Shown piece after piece: positions 35,920-45,720 of a DNA stretch of 64,000 nt (its first letter is position 1; the number at the start of each line of letters is the position of its first letter). The notes below the pieces were generated by a model. It made no database searches. It was not told where the DNA came from and was given only the letters and a program-made list of their open reading frames with translations. The stretch comes from Sphaerotilus microaerophilus (GTDB lineage Bacteria > Pseudomonadota > Gammaproteobacteria > Burkholderiales > Burkholderiaceae_C). The translations under genes and the position numbers were made by a program. The DNA lies in the NCBI RefSeq assembly GCF_023734135.1, contig NZ_AP025730.1:310001-374000 (forward strand). Reading direction: 5' to 3'.

Positions 35920-36762
35920 ATGCTGACCCGACCCTTGCCCGATCTCGCCGCCTGGACCGACCACCTGCGCCGCCAGCCCATCCCCGTGCTGGCCGGCACG
36001 GCCGAGGAGATCGCCCTGCTCGCCCAGGCCGAGGAGGCCCGCGGTTGCGTGGACGCCGCCATGATCGCCCGCGCGGTGGAGGACGACCCGCTGATGACGC
36101 TGCGCCTGATGGTGCACACCGCCGGGCACCGCCACGCCCGCCAGGTCACCGATGCCGAGACCGTCACCGCCGGCGTGCTGCTGATGGGCATCACCCCCTT
36201 CTTCCGCGACTTCTCGGCGCTGGAGACGGTCGAGCAGCACCTGGCCGACTCGCCCGAGGCGCTGGCCGGGCTGGAGAAGGTGCTCGCCCGGGCCCACCGG
36301 GCCGCGCGATTTGCCCAGGCCTTTGCAGTGCACCGCATGGACGGCGATGCGACGGTGCTGCGCGAGGCGGCGCTGCTGCACGACTTTGCCGAGATGCTGC
36401 TCTGGTGCCATGCGCCTGCACTGGCCCTGGAGGTGGCCCGCCGGCTCGCCGCCGACCCGCACCTGCGTTCGCGCGCCGCGCAGCGCGAGGTGCTCAACAT
36501 CGAGCTGGGCGAACTTGAGCAGCAACTCATGCGCGCCTGGCGCCTGCCCCAGCTGCTGATCCAGCTCACCGACGACCACGCCGCCGGCCACGCGCTGATC
36601 TACCCGCAGGTGCGTACGGTGCGCCTGGCGGTACAGGTGGCGCGCCACACCGAGCAGGGCTGGGACAACGCCGCGTTGCCGGACGACATCGCCGAAGTGG
36701 CCGAGCTGCTCAACCTGTCCGAGCCGTCCACCCAGCGCCTGCTTCTGGGCATCGAGTCCTGA
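35920..36762 (+). CDS. HDOD-domain protein
   Basis: The product has 280 residues. I prefer ATG 35920 (GGAG upstream); earlier in-frame starts lack one. The HDOD fold is seen in DAAMIARAVEDDPLMTLRLMVHTAG, TAGVLLMGITPFFRDFSAL and REAALLHDFAEMLLWCHAPALALEVARRL, where HDF holds the HD-like pair. HDOD proteins are non-catalytic or weakly conserved relatives of HD phosphohydrolases that act in stress and motility signalling. The gene is followed by a hairpin. Confidence 0.88.
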   Translation: MLTRPLPDLAAWTDHLRRQPIPVLAGTAEEIALLAQAEEARGCVDAAMIARAVEDDPLMTLRLMVHTAGHRHARQVTDAETVTAGVLLMGITPFFRDFSALETVEQHLADSPEALAGLEKVLARAHRAARFAQAFAVHRMDGDATVLREAALLHDFAEMLLWCHAPALALEVARRLAADPHLRSRAAQREVLNIELGELEQQLMRAWRLPQLLIQLTDDHAAGHALIYPQVRTVRLAVQVARHTEQGWDNAALPDDIAEVAELLNLSEPSTQRLLLGIES

Positions 36763-36788
36763 CTGCCTGATCGGCTCCGATCGGGCAG
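36763..36788 (+). terminator. Hairpin after the HDOD gene
   Basis: Arms CTGCCTGATCGG and CCGATCGGGCAG pair over 12 bases with one mismatch and a 2-base loop right after the stop codon. Confidence 0.6.
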
Positions 36789-36881
36789 ACCTGCCCGGGC
36801 GGGGAAGGCTGTCACCGGCGCGACGATCGGCTAGGACAAGCCCCGACGCAGGCGCCGGGGCCTTCTGCCACGATCGGCGCC

Positions 36882-38597
36882 ATGTCCCAGCTCACCGCCC
36901 CCAACGACAACATCCCCTCCTTCCCCTGGCTGAAAAGCTACCCGGCCGGGGTGCCCGAGCGCATCGACCAGGACCCGGCCACGAGCCTGGTCGACCTGCT
37001 GGACGATGCCTTCCGCCGCTACGCCTCACGCGAGGCCTCGCTGTACATGGAGCAGCGCCTGCGCTTCGACGAGCTGGACCGGCAGTCGGCCGCCCTGGCC
37101 GGCTGGCTGCAGCAGCGTGGCCTGCAGCGCGGCGCCCGCGTGGCGTTGATGATGCCCAACACGCCGCAGTACATGGTGGCGATCGCCGGTGTGCTGCGCG
37201 CCGGCATGGTGGTGGTCAACGTCAACCCGCTCTACACCGCGCGCGAGCTGGAGCACCAGCTCAAGGACTCGGGCGCCGAGGCCATCGTCGTGCTGGAGAA
37301 CGTGGCCCACACGCTCGAAGAAGTCATCGAGCACAGCCCCGTGCGCCACGTCGTGCTGGTGGCGCTGGGTGACATGCTGAACTGGTGGCGCGGCCCGCTG
37401 GTCAACTTCGTGGTGCGGCACGTCAAGAAGATGGTGCCGGAGTTCCGCCTGCCGCTCACCGACGGCCGCACGGTCACGCGCTTCAACGACGCCATCCGCC
37501 AGGGCGGCCAGCGCGCCTATACGCGGGTGCCGGTGCGCGGCGACGACATCGCCTTCCTGCAGTACACCGGAGGTACCACCGGCGTGTCCAAGGGCGCGGT
37601 GCTGCTGCACCGCAACGTGGTGGCCAACATCCTGCAGACCGAGGCCTGGTTCAACCCCATGCTCAGCAAGGTGGGCCACCGGCAGCTGACCATCGTCTGT
37701 GCGCTGCCGCTGTACCACATCTTCGCGCTGACGGTGTGCTACTTCATGGGCCTGCGCCTGGGCGGGCGCAACCTGCTGATCCCCAACCCGCGCGACCTGC
37801 CCAGCCTGGTGAAGGCGATCAGCGGCCACCGCGTGCACATGTTCCCGGCGGTCAACACGCTCTACAACGCGCTGGCCAACGACCCGGACTTCGCCCGGCT
37901 GGACTTCTCCGAGCTGGTGGTCTCCAACGGCGGCGGCATGGCGGTGCAGCAGGCCACCGCCGAGAAGTGGCTCAAGCTCACCGGCTGCCCGATCTGCGAG
38001 GGCTACGGCCTGTCGGAAACCTCGCCGGTGGCCACCGCGAACCGGCTCGACCTGAAGGAGTTCACCGGCACCATCGGCCTGCCCGTGCCGGGCACGGAGA
38101 TCGCCATCCGCGACGATGACGGGCGCGACCAGCCCATCGGCGAGCGCGGCGAGATCTGCATCCGCGGCCCGCAGGTGATGGCCGGCTACTGGCAGCGCAC
38201 CGAGGAAACCGCGCAGGTGCTCAGCGCCGACGGCTGGTTCAAGTCCGGCGACATCGGCATCATGGACGAGCGCGGCTACGTGCGCATCGTCGACCGCAAG
38301 AAGGACATGATCCTGGTCTCGGGCTTCAACGTGTACCCCAACGAGATCGAGCAGGTGGTCAACCTGCACCCGGGCGTGCTCGAATGCGCCGCGGTGGGCG
38401 TACCCGACATGCACTCGGGCGAGGCGGTGAAGCTCTTCGTCGTCAAGCGCGACCCGGCGCTCGACGAGGACGACATCACGCGCTACTGCCATGACAACTT
38501 CACGGGCTACAAGCGGCCGAAGTACATCGATTTTCGCGACGACCTGCCGAAATCCAACGTGGGCAAGATCCTGCGCCGCGAACTGCGTTCGAACTGA
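36882..38597 (+). CDS. fadD: Long-chain fatty-acid-CoA ligase
   Basis: The product has 571 residues. The ANL-superfamily adenylation motifs are complete: FLQYTGGTTGVSKGA (P-loop), ICEGYGLSETSP, WFKSGDIGIMDERGYVRIVDRKKDMI and the hinge plus catalytic Lys in LPKSNVGKILRREL. Early RALMMPNTPQY-type and VVVNVNPLYTARELEHQL segments fit FadD. It activates long-chain fatty acids to CoA thioesters for beta-oxidation or lipid synthesis. No fad regulator site was sought. Confidence 0.94.
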   Translation: MSQLTAPNDNIPSFPWLKSYPAGVPERIDQDPATSLVDLLDDAFRRYASREASLYMEQRLRFDELDRQSAALAGWLQQRGLQRGARVALMMPNTPQYMVAIAGVLRAGMVVVNVNPLYTARELEHQLKDSGAEAIVVLENVAHTLEEVIEHSPVRHVVLVALGDMLNWWRGPLVNFVVRHVKKMVPEFRLPLTDGRTVTRFNDAIRQGGQRAYTRVPVRGDDIAFLQYTGGTTGVSKGAVLLHRNVVANILQTEAWFNPMLSKVGHRQLTIVCALPLYHIFALTVCYFMGLRLGGRNLLIPNPRDLPSLVKAISGHRVHMFPAVNTLYNALANDPDFARLDFSELVVSNGGGMAVQQATAEKWLKLTGCPICEGYGLSETSPVATANRLDLKEFTGTIGLPVPGTEIAIRDDDGRDQPIGERGEICIRGPQVMAGYWQRTEETAQVLSADGWFKSGDIGIMDERGYVRIVDRKKDMILVSGFNVYPNEIEQVVNLHPGVLECAAVGVPDMHSGEAVKLFVVKRDPALDEDDITRYCHDNFTGYKRPKYIDFRDDLPKSNVGKILRRELRSN

Positions 38598-38714
38598 TCG
38601 GACCGTCCAGCGTGATCTGCGTGGTCTGATTGATCAGATGCGAATCGCCAGCCCGCACCTTGTGGCAGGCTGGCGGCGTCGATCCGGGTCCGGCCGGACA
38701 CGCCAGGATGTCGC

Positions 38715-40508
38715 ATGAGCACCGTCCCCCCTCTTCCCGCCACCAACGCCACCAACGCCACGGCTACCACCGCCGCTGGCGACGGACCGGCGGCGCCACT
38801 GCCCGAGCGGTCGCGCTGGCAACTCAGCCACTTCGCGCTGGCCTTCGCAGCGGCCACGCTGCTGGTGGTCTGGCTGGCCGTCGTGCTGCTGCTGATCGAC
38901 AAGCACGCCGACACCCTGGCCGCCGAGGCGCGGCAGAACACCAACATCGCGCGCGCGCTACAGGAGCAGACCCTGCGCGTGATCGCCACCACCGACCAGG
39001 CCACGCTGCGCGTGCGCGACGATGTGGCCAGCGGCCAGACGCCGCTGCCCGACCTGGTGCGCTACGCCAACGAGACCGGCCTGGCACCGAAGATCCTGGT
39101 GCAGCTGTCGCTGGTCGGCCCGGATGGGCGATTCGTTGGCAGCAACCTCGACCCCGACGGCAGCAAGACGGGCCATGTCGACCTGTCCGAGCGCGAGCAT
39201 GTCCGCATCCACCTGAACCCGGCCTACGCCGCCGATGCCGCCAAGCTGCCGCCCAACGGGCTCTTCATCAGCAAGCCGGTGCTGGGCAAGGTCTCCAAGC
39301 GCTGGACGATCCAGCTCTCCCGGAAGATCGTGGCTCCTGACGGCCGGGCGCTCGGCGCGGTGGTCGCCTCGCTCGACCCGGCCTACTTCGAGGAGGTGTT
39401 CCGCCAGGTGGCGCTGGGCCAGCAGGGCGGCGTCACCATCGCCGGCACCGACCTGACCATCCGTGCCCGCGTGATCGGCAGCAAGGCGGTGGACATGGGC
39501 GGCAAGCTCGGCGCCAGCAGCCCGCTGGCGCGCGGCGAGCTCGGCGCCGAAGGCCACTACACCGCCGCCAGCTCGATCGACACCGTCGAGCGCTCGATCG
39601 CCTACCGCAAGGTGGCCGACTACCCCATCTACATCTTCGTGGCCTCGTCGGTGGACGAGGCACTGGCCGGCTGGCGCAGCTACCGCAACGTGCTGATCGG
39701 CCTGTCCGCACTGCTCAGCCTGGCGGTGGGGGCCGCGGCGTTCATCTTCCTGGCCAGCCTGCGCCGGCTGGAACGCAGCAATGCGGCGCTGGCCGTCAGC
39801 GAGGCCCAGGCACAGGCGGCCAGCCGTGCCAAGAGCGAGTTCCTGGCCGCCATCTCGCACGAGCTGCGCACCCCGCTGACCAGCATCCGCGGCTTTGCCG
39901 AGCTGATGGAGCGGCGCATCGAGCAGCCCAAGTTCCGCGACATGGCCGGGCTGATCCGCAAGGGCGCGGAGCACCTGAACGCGCTGCTCACTGAAATCCT
40001 CGACCTCGCCAAGGTGGAGGCCGGCGCGATGCCGATGAACCCCGAGCCGCAGAAGCTGCTTGAGCTGATCGACCAGACCGTGGGCTTCTTCCAGGTGTCC
40101 GCGGCCGAGAAGGCCCTGACGCTGGGCACCCGGTTCGCCGCCGGTGCGCCCGAGACCTGGCTGTGCGACGGCCTGCGCCTGAAGCAGGTGCTGAACAACC
40201 TGCTGTCCAACGCGGTCAAGTTCACCGACGCCGGCAGCATCCACATCGAGGTGGACGCCGATGCCGACCGGCTGCAGCTGCATGTGGTGGACACCGGCCC
40301 CGGCATCCCGCCTGAGTTGCAGGACACGATCTTCGAGCGCTTCCGCCAGGGCAACGACCGCGTGAGCTACCAGCACGGCGGCACTGGCCTCGGCCTGGCG
40401 CTGGCCCGCGCCCTGGCCGAGCGCATGGGCGGTACGCTGACGCTGCAGTCCACGGTGGGCGAAGGTTCGCGCTTCACGCTGACGCTGCCGGCCGTGCCGC
40501 CGGCCTGA
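38715..40508 (+). CDS. Membrane sensor histidine kinase
   Basis: The product has 597 residues. A transmembrane helix at about 38-61, a large periplasmic Cache/PDC-like sensor (about 65-320; [37 protein letters not shown]), a second helix at about 325-347, then HisKA with His382 in ISHELRTPL and an HATPase domain ([31 protein letters not shown]). No receiver domain is seen. It should autophosphorylate in response to an unknown extracellular cue. No response regulator gene is adjacent. Confidence 0.93.
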   Translation: MSTVPPLPATNATNATATTAAGDGPAAPLPERSRWQLSHFALAFAAATLLVVWLAVVLLLIDKHADTLAAEARQNTNIARALQEQTLRVIATTDQATLRVRDDVASGQTPLPDLVRYANETGLAPKILVQLSLVGPDGRFVGSNLDPDGSKTGHVDLSEREHVRIHLNPAYAADAAKLPPNGLFISKPVLGKVSKRWTIQLSRKIVAPDGRALGAVVASLDPAYFEEVFRQVALGQQGGVTIAGTDLTIRARVIGSKAVDMGGKLGASSPLARGELGAEGHYTAASSIDTVERSIAYRKVADYPIYIFVASSVDEALAGWRSYRNVLIGLSALLSLAVGAAAFIFLASLRRLERSNAALAVSEAQAQAASRAKSEFLAAISHELRTPLTSIRGFAELMERRIEQPKFRDMAGLIRKGAEHLNALLTEILDLAKVEAGAMPMNPEPQKLLELIDQTVGFFQVSAAEKALTLGTRFAAGAPETWLCDGLRLKQVLNNLLSNAVKFTDAGSIHIEVDADADRLQLHVVDTGPGIPPELQDTIFERFRQGNDRVSYQHGGTGLGLALARALAERMGGTLTLQSTVGEGSRFTLTLPAVPPA

Positions 40509-40542
40509 ACATCAGGCACCGACGCCGGGCGACCAGTCCCGC

Positions 40543-40962
40543 TCAGAGCGCGCCGCGGCAGCCCGGTGCACCACAGCGGCAGGTCAGCTTGCCCTCGTGG
40601 TGCGTCTCGCCGTAGTCGCAGGTGATTTCCTCGCCCGGCGCGATGTCGCGCATCGCGTAGATCTCCACACGCCCCTGGCGGATGCGCAGCACCGCGTTGG
40701 GTCGGCAGGAGTGGTTGGTGAAGCGCAGCGGGTCGGCCGAGCGCGAGGCGTCGATCGCGCGGCGCTCGTTGACCTCCACGATCATGATGCGCTCCAGCTT
40801 CCTGGCGCGCTCCCAGGCCTCGTACACGCTGATCGTCTCGCCGCGGATCTCGCCGATCTTGCGCCGCCCCGGGATCGGCTCGCCCGCGAAGGCCCCGGTG
40901 CCATCGATGCGGCTGGGGGCGTTGGTGACGGCGTACTTCTGCGGGTTGGCGGGCGTGCCCAT
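40543..40962 (-). CDS. SET-domain protein
   Basis: The product has 139 residues, almost entirely a SET domain: GTGAFAGEPIPGRRKIGEIRGE (start), RFTNHSCRPNA (the cofactor and substrate NHSC motif), RDIAPGEEITCDYGE (the catalytic Tyr region) and a post-SET-like CRCGAPGCRG. SET proteins transfer methyl groups from S-adenosylmethionine to lysine. Bacterial short forms are known in several Gram-negative groups with unclear targets. It is convergent with the sensor kinase, 34 bases apart. Confidence 0.92.
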   Translation of the reverse strand: MGTPANPQKYAVTNAPSRIDGTGAFAGEPIPGRRKIGEIRGETISVYEAWERARKLERIMIVEVNERRAIDASRSADPLRFTNHSCRPNAVLRIRQGRVEIYAMRDIAPGEEITCDYGETHHEGKLTCRCGAPGCRGAL

Positions 40963-41040
40963 GCGGGGAAATGTCCTGAAAGTGGTCGAAAGCGGTGCAG
41001 CGAGGCGCGATCAGACCCGCGCCACCCACCCCTGTCAAGG

Positions 41041-41256
41041 CACAAGGCTGTGGACAGTCCTGGCACAAGCACCCGCTTGCCCACAGGGTCGGCCCCGGTC
41101 GACCAGGTTGTTGTCGAACTGTGCCTGCGCAGTCCAGGGTCCCGCCCACAGCGTTGGCGGCCACGCAAGTGCGCGTCGGTACTGGATAAAACCGACTTGT
41201 CCACAGCCGATGGCCACCTCTACTACGACCACCAGTTATAAAAGTGACCATAGAGA
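41041..41256 (+). repeat. Intergenic element A: DnaA-box-like motifs, AT-rich segment and purine tract
   Basis: CTGTGGAC at 41048, TTGCCCACA at 41077, TTGTCCACA at 41197, then TATAAA at 41237 and a purine tract ATAGAGAAGAAGAAG. Element B at 49.9 kb has the same motifs at almost the same spacing (offsets 29, 149 and 189 bases here). The 9-mers are close to the DnaA box. It lies in the 418-base gap between the SET gene and the following PLP-enzyme gene; the rest of the gap shows nothing else. Confidence 0.6.
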
Positions 41257-41380
41257 AGAAGAAGAACGCGCCTGCGGAAAATCGGCCCCACACCGGTGCA
41301 GCACCGGCCCACGGCAGCCCGCTGCCCCAGGCCACGGGGCGGCGCTATGCTTGCCCAACCCCTCAGGCAGCACTGCGTCC

Positions 41381-42619
41381 ATGAAAGACTCCGACCTCAC
41401 CACCCGCCTCCTGCACGCCGACCGCCGTTTCGGCGTGGAGCACGGCGGCCTGCACAAGCCCATCCACACCTCGGTCCAGTACGGCTTCGACCGGGTGGAG
41501 AACCTGATCGGTGTCTTCCAGGGCACCCTCAAGGGCGCCTACAACTACGCCCGCCAGGGCACGCCGACCACGGCGGCGTTGGAGGCGCTGCTCACGCAGA
41601 TGGAGGGCGGGCGCGGCAGCATCTGCTTCTCGACCGGCATGGCGGCGATCGCGGCGGTCTTCTTCACCCTGCTGCGCGCGGGTGACCACCTGATTGCCAG
41701 CAAGCACGTCTTCGGCAACACCAACAGCGTGTTCGGCACGCTGGGGGACTTCGGCGTCGAGGTCAGCAAGGTGGACGCCACCTCGGTGGCCGGCGTGGCC
41801 GCCGCGCTGCGCCCGAACACCCGCATGGTGTTCGTCGAGACCATCGCCAACCCCGGCACGCAGGTGCCGGACCTGGCAGCGATCGGCGAGTTCTGCCGCG
41901 AGCACGGCCTGCTCTATGTGGTGGACAACACCATCACCTCGCCTGCGCTGTTCCGGCCGGCCAGCGTCGGCGCCGGCCTGGTCGTGAATTCGCTCACCAA
42001 GACGATCGCCGGGCACGGCGCGGCCCTCGGCGGCGCCGTGACCGACACCGGCCGGTTCGACTGGAGCGGCTACCCCAACCTCTTCGGCGCCTACCGCACG
42101 GGCGACGCAGGCGGCTGGGGCCTGGCGCAGATCCGCAAGAAGGGCCTGCGCGACCTGGGCGCCGCGCTGGCGCCCGAGCAGGCGCACCGCATCTCACTGG
42201 GCGCCGAGACGCTGATGCTGCGCACCACGCAGTCCAGCCGCACGGCGCTGACGCTGGCGCGCTTCCTGGAAGCCCATCCGGCCGTCGCGCGGGTGCATTA
42301 CCCCGGGCTGGCCTCGCACCCGCAACATGGCGTGGCCAGTGCGCTGTTCAGCGCCGGCTCCTGGCTGCTCTCCTTCGAGCTGAAGGACCCGTCGACGCTG
42401 AGCGCGACGATGAACCGCCTGCGCCTGGCGGTGCTGGCCACCGGCCTGGGCGACACCCGCACCCTCGTCATCCCGGTGGCACCGACGATCTTCTGGGAGG
42501 CCGGGGCCGAGGTGCGCGCCGAGATGGGCATCGCCGACGGGCTGATCCGCGTCTCGCTGGGGCTGGAGGACGAGGCCGACGTGATCGCCGACTTCGCCCA
42601 GGCGCTGGGCGGCGACTGA
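41381..42619 (+). CDS. Cys/Met-metabolism PLP enzyme (cystathionine gamma-synthase family)
   Basis: The product has 412 residues from ATG 41381. The PLP-dependent fold type I features are YNYARQGTPTTAALEALLTQMEGG, FSTGMAAIAAVF, VDNTITSPALFRP and the PLP lysine in VNSLTKTIAGHG, with a C-terminal RVSLGLEDEADVIADF. The family includes cystathionine synthases and lyases and O-acylhomoserine sulfhydrylases; the exact reaction is not resolvable by eye. It begins 125 bases after element A. Confidence 0.9.
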   Translation: MKDSDLTTRLLHADRRFGVEHGGLHKPIHTSVQYGFDRVENLIGVFQGTLKGAYNYARQGTPTTAALEALLTQMEGGRGSICFSTGMAAIAAVFFTLLRAGDHLIASKHVFGNTNSVFGTLGDFGVEVSKVDATSVAGVAAALRPNTRMVFVETIANPGTQVPDLAAIGEFCREHGLLYVVDNTITSPALFRPASVGAGLVVNSLTKTIAGHGAALGGAVTDTGRFDWSGYPNLFGAYRTGDAGGWGLAQIRKKGLRDLGAALAPEQAHRISLGAETLMLRTTQSSRTALTLARFLEAHPAVARVHYPGLASHPQHGVASALFSAGSWLLSFELKDPSTLSATMNRLRLAVLATGLGDTRTLVIPVAPTIFWEAGAEVRAEMGIADGLIRVSLGLEDEADVIADFAQALGGD

Positions 42620-42674
42620 ACCTGCCCGCGTGGCAAACTGCCGCGGTGAATCTCGCAAAGCGGGGCAGGCGGCA

Positions 42675-44372
42675 ATGCGGATCAGGAAGGGGCTGTGGGC
42701 ACTCGGTATGGCCTGCCATCTCGGGGTCGCGGCGTGGGCCGCGCCTGCGCCGCCTCCGTCTGCCAGTGCCCCGGCCGCATCGGGGGCGCAACTGGCGACC
42801 CGGGCCCTCACGGTCGTGCTCGACGACAGCTTCCCACCCTACGTGATGCGCGACGCCGCGGGCGAACTGCAGGGCTACCTGCCGGAGCGCTGGCGGATCT
42901 GGCAGGCGCGCACCGGTGTGGCGGTGCAGCTGCGGGGCATGGACTGGGCGCAGGCCCAGCAGGTGATGCGCGAGGGCGGCGCGCAGGTCATCGACACCAT
43001 CGCGCGCACCCCGGCGCGCGAGGCGCTGTACGACTTCTCGGCACCGCACTCCGAGCTGAAGGTGATGCTGTTCTTCCGGGCGTACCTGTCGGGCATCACC
43101 GATGCGGCGTCGGCGCGGGACTTCACGGTGGGCGTGAAGGACGGTGACCGCTGTGTCGACCACCTGGCCGCCGCCGGCGTGCAGCGGCTGCAGCGCTACC
43201 CCAGCTACGCGGCCCTGGCGCGCGCGGCACTGCGCCAGGAGGTGGTGGTGTTCTGCATGAACGAGCAGCCCGCCGACGACCTGTTGACCGAGCTCGGCCT
43301 GCGCGACGCCTTCATGCACACCGCGCCGCTGTACACCAGCGAGCTGCGCTGGGCGGTGCGCAAGGGCGATGCCGGCACGCTGGCGCGGGTGAGCGACGGC
43401 TTTGCGCGTATCGACGCGCAGACCCAGGAAGCCCTGCAGCGCAAGTGGTTCGGCGAGCCGCTGAGCGGCCCGTTGCCCGCCTACCTGGCCTACGCGGGCT
43501 ATGCGCTGCTCACCGCCGCCGGCGCCCTGCTGGTGGAGGACAACGAGCTCAACCAGGAGGTCGCCCTCGAACTGCTGCGCGACCTCGGGCTCGAGGTCGA
43601 CCTGGCCCCCGACGGTGCCAAGGCCCTGGCGCAGGTGCAGCGCCGGCCCGACGACGTGGTGCTGATGGACATGCAGATGCCGGTGATGGACGGCCTCACC
43701 GCCACGCGCGAGATCCGCCGCCTGCCCGGCCTGGCCACGCTGCCCATCATCGCGATGACCGCCAACGCCATGAGCAGTGACCGCCAGCGCTGCCTGGATG
43801 CCGGCATGAACGAGCATCTTGCCAAGCCGATCGACCCGCAGCTGCTGGCAAATCTGCTGCACCACTGGGTTCCCGCGGCGTCGCCCGCCCGCGCCAGTGG
43901 GGCGGCGCCGGTCCCGGCACCGCCCGAGGCGGGTGAGGCGGCCGATTCGGGCCTGTCGCTGGGCGGGATCGCCGGGTTCGATGCCGCGCTGGGCCTGCGC
44001 CAGTCGCTCGGGCGGGAGGACCTGTATCGCCACCTGCTGGCCTCCTTCGTGCAGGGTCAGACCGGTGTACCGGTGCGAATCGCCGCCGCCTGCTCGGCCG
44101 GTGACTGGCTGACGGCCGAGCGGCTGGCCCACACCCTCAAGGGGGTCGCCGCCCAGGTCGGTGCCACCACGGTCCGCAGCGTGGCCTGGGCGGCCCTGCG
44201 AGCGCGCCTGCTCGAAGCGCTGGAGACGGGAGATCCGCACAGCCTGGCGCTGTTCGACGAGCATGCCGCGCAGCTGCGCGCGGTGCTGGGCAGCAGCTTC
44301 GAGCGGGTGGCTGCGGCGGTGCGCAGCTTCGAGTTCCTGTCCGCGCTGGACGACCTGCGCCAACTGCCTTGA
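42675..44372 (+). CDS. Kinase-less hybrid protein: periplasmic solute-binding domain, membrane helix, receiver, Hpt
   Basis: The product has 565 residues. Signal peptide (1-22), a family-3 solute-binding domain (about 43-263: LTVVLDDSFPPYVMRD, GLRDAFMHTAPLY), a short hydrophobic helix (268-286), then directly a receiver domain (LLVEDNELN at 285-293, phospho-acceptor Asp332 in LMDMQMPVMDG, Thr362, Lys384-Pro385) and an Hpt domain with His486 in AHTLKG. The HisKA and ATPase modules that normally sit between the helix and the receiver are missing, and the frame is uninterrupted at about 43520-43535. This looks like an in-frame internal deletion of an EvgS/BvgS-type sensor. ATG 42675 is preferred over a GTG at 42630. 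Confidence 0.85.
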   Translation: MRIRKGLWALGMACHLGVAAWAAPAPPPSASAPAASGAQLATRALTVVLDDSFPPYVMRDAAGELQGYLPERWRIWQARTGVAVQLRGMDWAQAQQVMREGGAQVIDTIARTPAREALYDFSAPHSELKVMLFFRAYLSGITDAASARDFTVGVKDGDRCVDHLAAAGVQRLQRYPSYAALARAALRQEVVVFCMNEQPADDLLTELGLRDAFMHTAPLYTSELRWAVRKGDAGTLARVSDGFARIDAQTQEALQRKWFGEPLSGPLPAYLAYAGYALLTAAGALLVEDNELNQEVALELLRDLGLEVDLAPDGAKALAQVQRRPDDVVLMDMQMPVMDGLTATREIRRLPGLATLPIIAMTANAMSSDRQRCLDAGMNEHLAKPIDPQLLANLLHHWVPAASPARASGAAPVPAPPEAGEAADSGLSLGGIAGFDAALGLRQSLGREDLYRHLLASFVQGQTGVPVRIAAACSAGDWLTAERLAHTLKGVAAQVGATTVRSVAWAALRARLLEALETGDPHSLALFDEHAAQLRAVLGSSFERVAAAVRSFEFLSALDDLRQLP

Positions 44373-44412
44373 GGCAACCGGCCTGAACCGGCGTGCGCCG
44401 TCCGCCCGCGCG

Positions 44413-44727
44413 TCAGCGCCGGTCCGCGGCCGTCAGCTGCCAGGTGACCCAACCGCCGGCCAGGTCGGCCACCTCGCTGAACCCGGCCTGCGCGAACAGC
44501 CGCGCCCAGGCCTGGCTGCTGTTGCCGCTGTAGCAGTAGACGAGCACCGGGCGCGAGCGGGGCTCCTCGCGCAGCAGGGCGTCGTGGTTGTGACCGTCCA
44601 GGCGCATCGCACCGGGCAGGTGGCCCTGGGCATGGCGGGCGCTGTCGCGGGCATCGAGCAGCAGCGCGTCGGGATGGGCGGCCAGCCACTCGGGCAATTC
44701 GGCGGCGGTGAGGCGGCGGTGGGTCAT
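44413..44727 (-). CDS. Rhodanese-like protein (GlpE type)
   Basis: The product has 104 residues, a single rhodanese domain: ELPEWLAAHPDALLLDARDSARHAQGHLPGAM, then the active-site loop YCYSGNSSQ with Cys as sulfur acceptor. GlpE-type proteins move sulfane sulfur, for example thiosulfate to cyanide in vitro. The longer open frame upstream belongs to an unrelated reading of the LysR gene. It follows that gene by 34 bases on the same strand. Confidence 0.88.
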   Translation of the reverse strand: MTHRRLTAAELPEWLAAHPDALLLDARDSARHAQGHLPGAMRLDGHNHDALLREEPRSRPVLVYCYSGNSSQAWARLFAQAGFSEVADLAGGWVTWQLTAADRR

Positions 44728-44761
44728 CGTCGATCTGGCGGGTATCGCCAAGGGGTGGGGT

Positions 44762-45676
44762 TCAAGTGAGCGGCGCCGGGGATCGGCGCCGGCTGTCGAG
44801 GTGGGATGCCAGGGCCCGCGTGGTGGCCGACAGCCAGCGCTCCTCGCGGCTGACCACGACGAGGTGGCGTTCGGCCCAGTCCTCGGCCAACGGACGCAGG
44901 ACCATCCGCGAGGCGCCGATTGGTGAGACGGCCACCTCGAAGGGCAGGATCGCCAGCCCGAGCCCGGCCGCGACGATGCGCGCGCCCGCCTCCAGGCTGG
45001 CCACCTGCATGCGCGGCGCGTAGTCCCGCCCGAGCAGCGCAGCCTGCTGGCGCAGCAGGCGGTCCAGCTGCCCGCCGGGCACGATGCCCACCTGCGGGTG
45101 GTCCAGCAGGTCGGCAAAGCGCAGGCTGTCGCGCTGGGCCAGCGGGTGCCCGGCCAGCATCGCCACGCCCAGGTGGTCACGCCGGTAGGGGCGCTGCGGC
45201 AGGCCGCGGCTGTCTATGCGGTCCCAGGTCACGCCGAGGTCGGCCGCGCCCTCGCGCACCTCGCGCACCACGTCCTGGCCGGCACGCTCGTCGAGCGTCA
45301 CGCGCACCTGCGGGTGCTGGGCGAGGAAGGCCGCCACGTCGTCGGGCAGCCAGCCGGCCAGCACCGAGGCGCTGGCCACCACGCGCACACTGCCCTGCAC
45401 GCCGGCTGCGAAGTCGCTCAGCTCGGCGTGCATGCGCTCCATCGCCGCCAGCAGCTCGCGCGACTGGCGCAGCAGCGCGTGCCCGGCCGGCGTCGGCTCC
45501 ACCCCGCGGCGCGCGCGCAGCAGCAGCGGGGCGCCGATCTGCGCCTCCAGCGCGGCCAGGCGCTTGCTCACCGCCGAGGGCACCAGCGCCTCGCGCTGGG
45601 CAGCGCGCGCGATGTGGCCCTCCTCGCAGATCGCGACGAACAGGCGCAGGCTGACGGGGTCGAATTCACGCGGCAC
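44762..45676 (-). CDS. LysR-family transcription regulator
   Basis: The product has 304 residues from GTG 45676, with GGAG upstream; no ATG exists before the HTH. The N-terminal winged HTH is seen in SLRLFVAICEEGHIARAAQREALVPSAVSKRLAALEAQIGAPLLLRA (in pieces), followed by an effector-binding domain of the periplasmic-binding fold. It is divergent from the HMG-CoA-lyase-like operon, which it probably controls with a thioester-linked acid as effector. The 108-base gap holds candidate sites. Confidence 0.92.
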   Translation of the reverse strand: MPREFDPVSLRLFVAICEEGHIARAAQREALVPSAVSKRLAALEAQIGAPLLLRARRGVEPTPAGHALLRQSRELLAAMERMHAELSDFAAGVQGSVRVVASASVLAGWLPDDVAAFLAQHPQVRVTLDERAGQDVVREVREGAADLGVTWDRIDSRGLPQRPYRRDHLGVAMLAGHPLAQRDSLRFADLLDHPQVGIVPGGQLDRLLRQQAALLGRDYAPRMQVASLEAGARIVAAGLGLAILPFEVAVSPIGASRMVLRPLAEDWAERHLVVVSREERWLSATTRALASHLDSRRRSPAPLT

Positions 45677-45720
45677 GCTCGGTCCGTTCTCCGGGGGGAC
45701 TGGGGAAAACACGGGAGTTT

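Noticed and set aside
41061..41080. Sigma-54 type -24/-12 promoter
   Set aside because: The GG to GC spacing is wrong (15 bases between them instead of 10).
41041..41256. Chromosomal replication origin at element A
   Set aside because: Element B has the same motifs, no dnaA/dnaN genes are nearby and boxes are few. Reported as an origin-like element only.
42675..44372. Frameshift or pseudogene reading of the hybrid protein
   Set aside because: The frame is open throughout and all receiver and Hpt residues are intact; the loss is a clean in-frame absence of modules.
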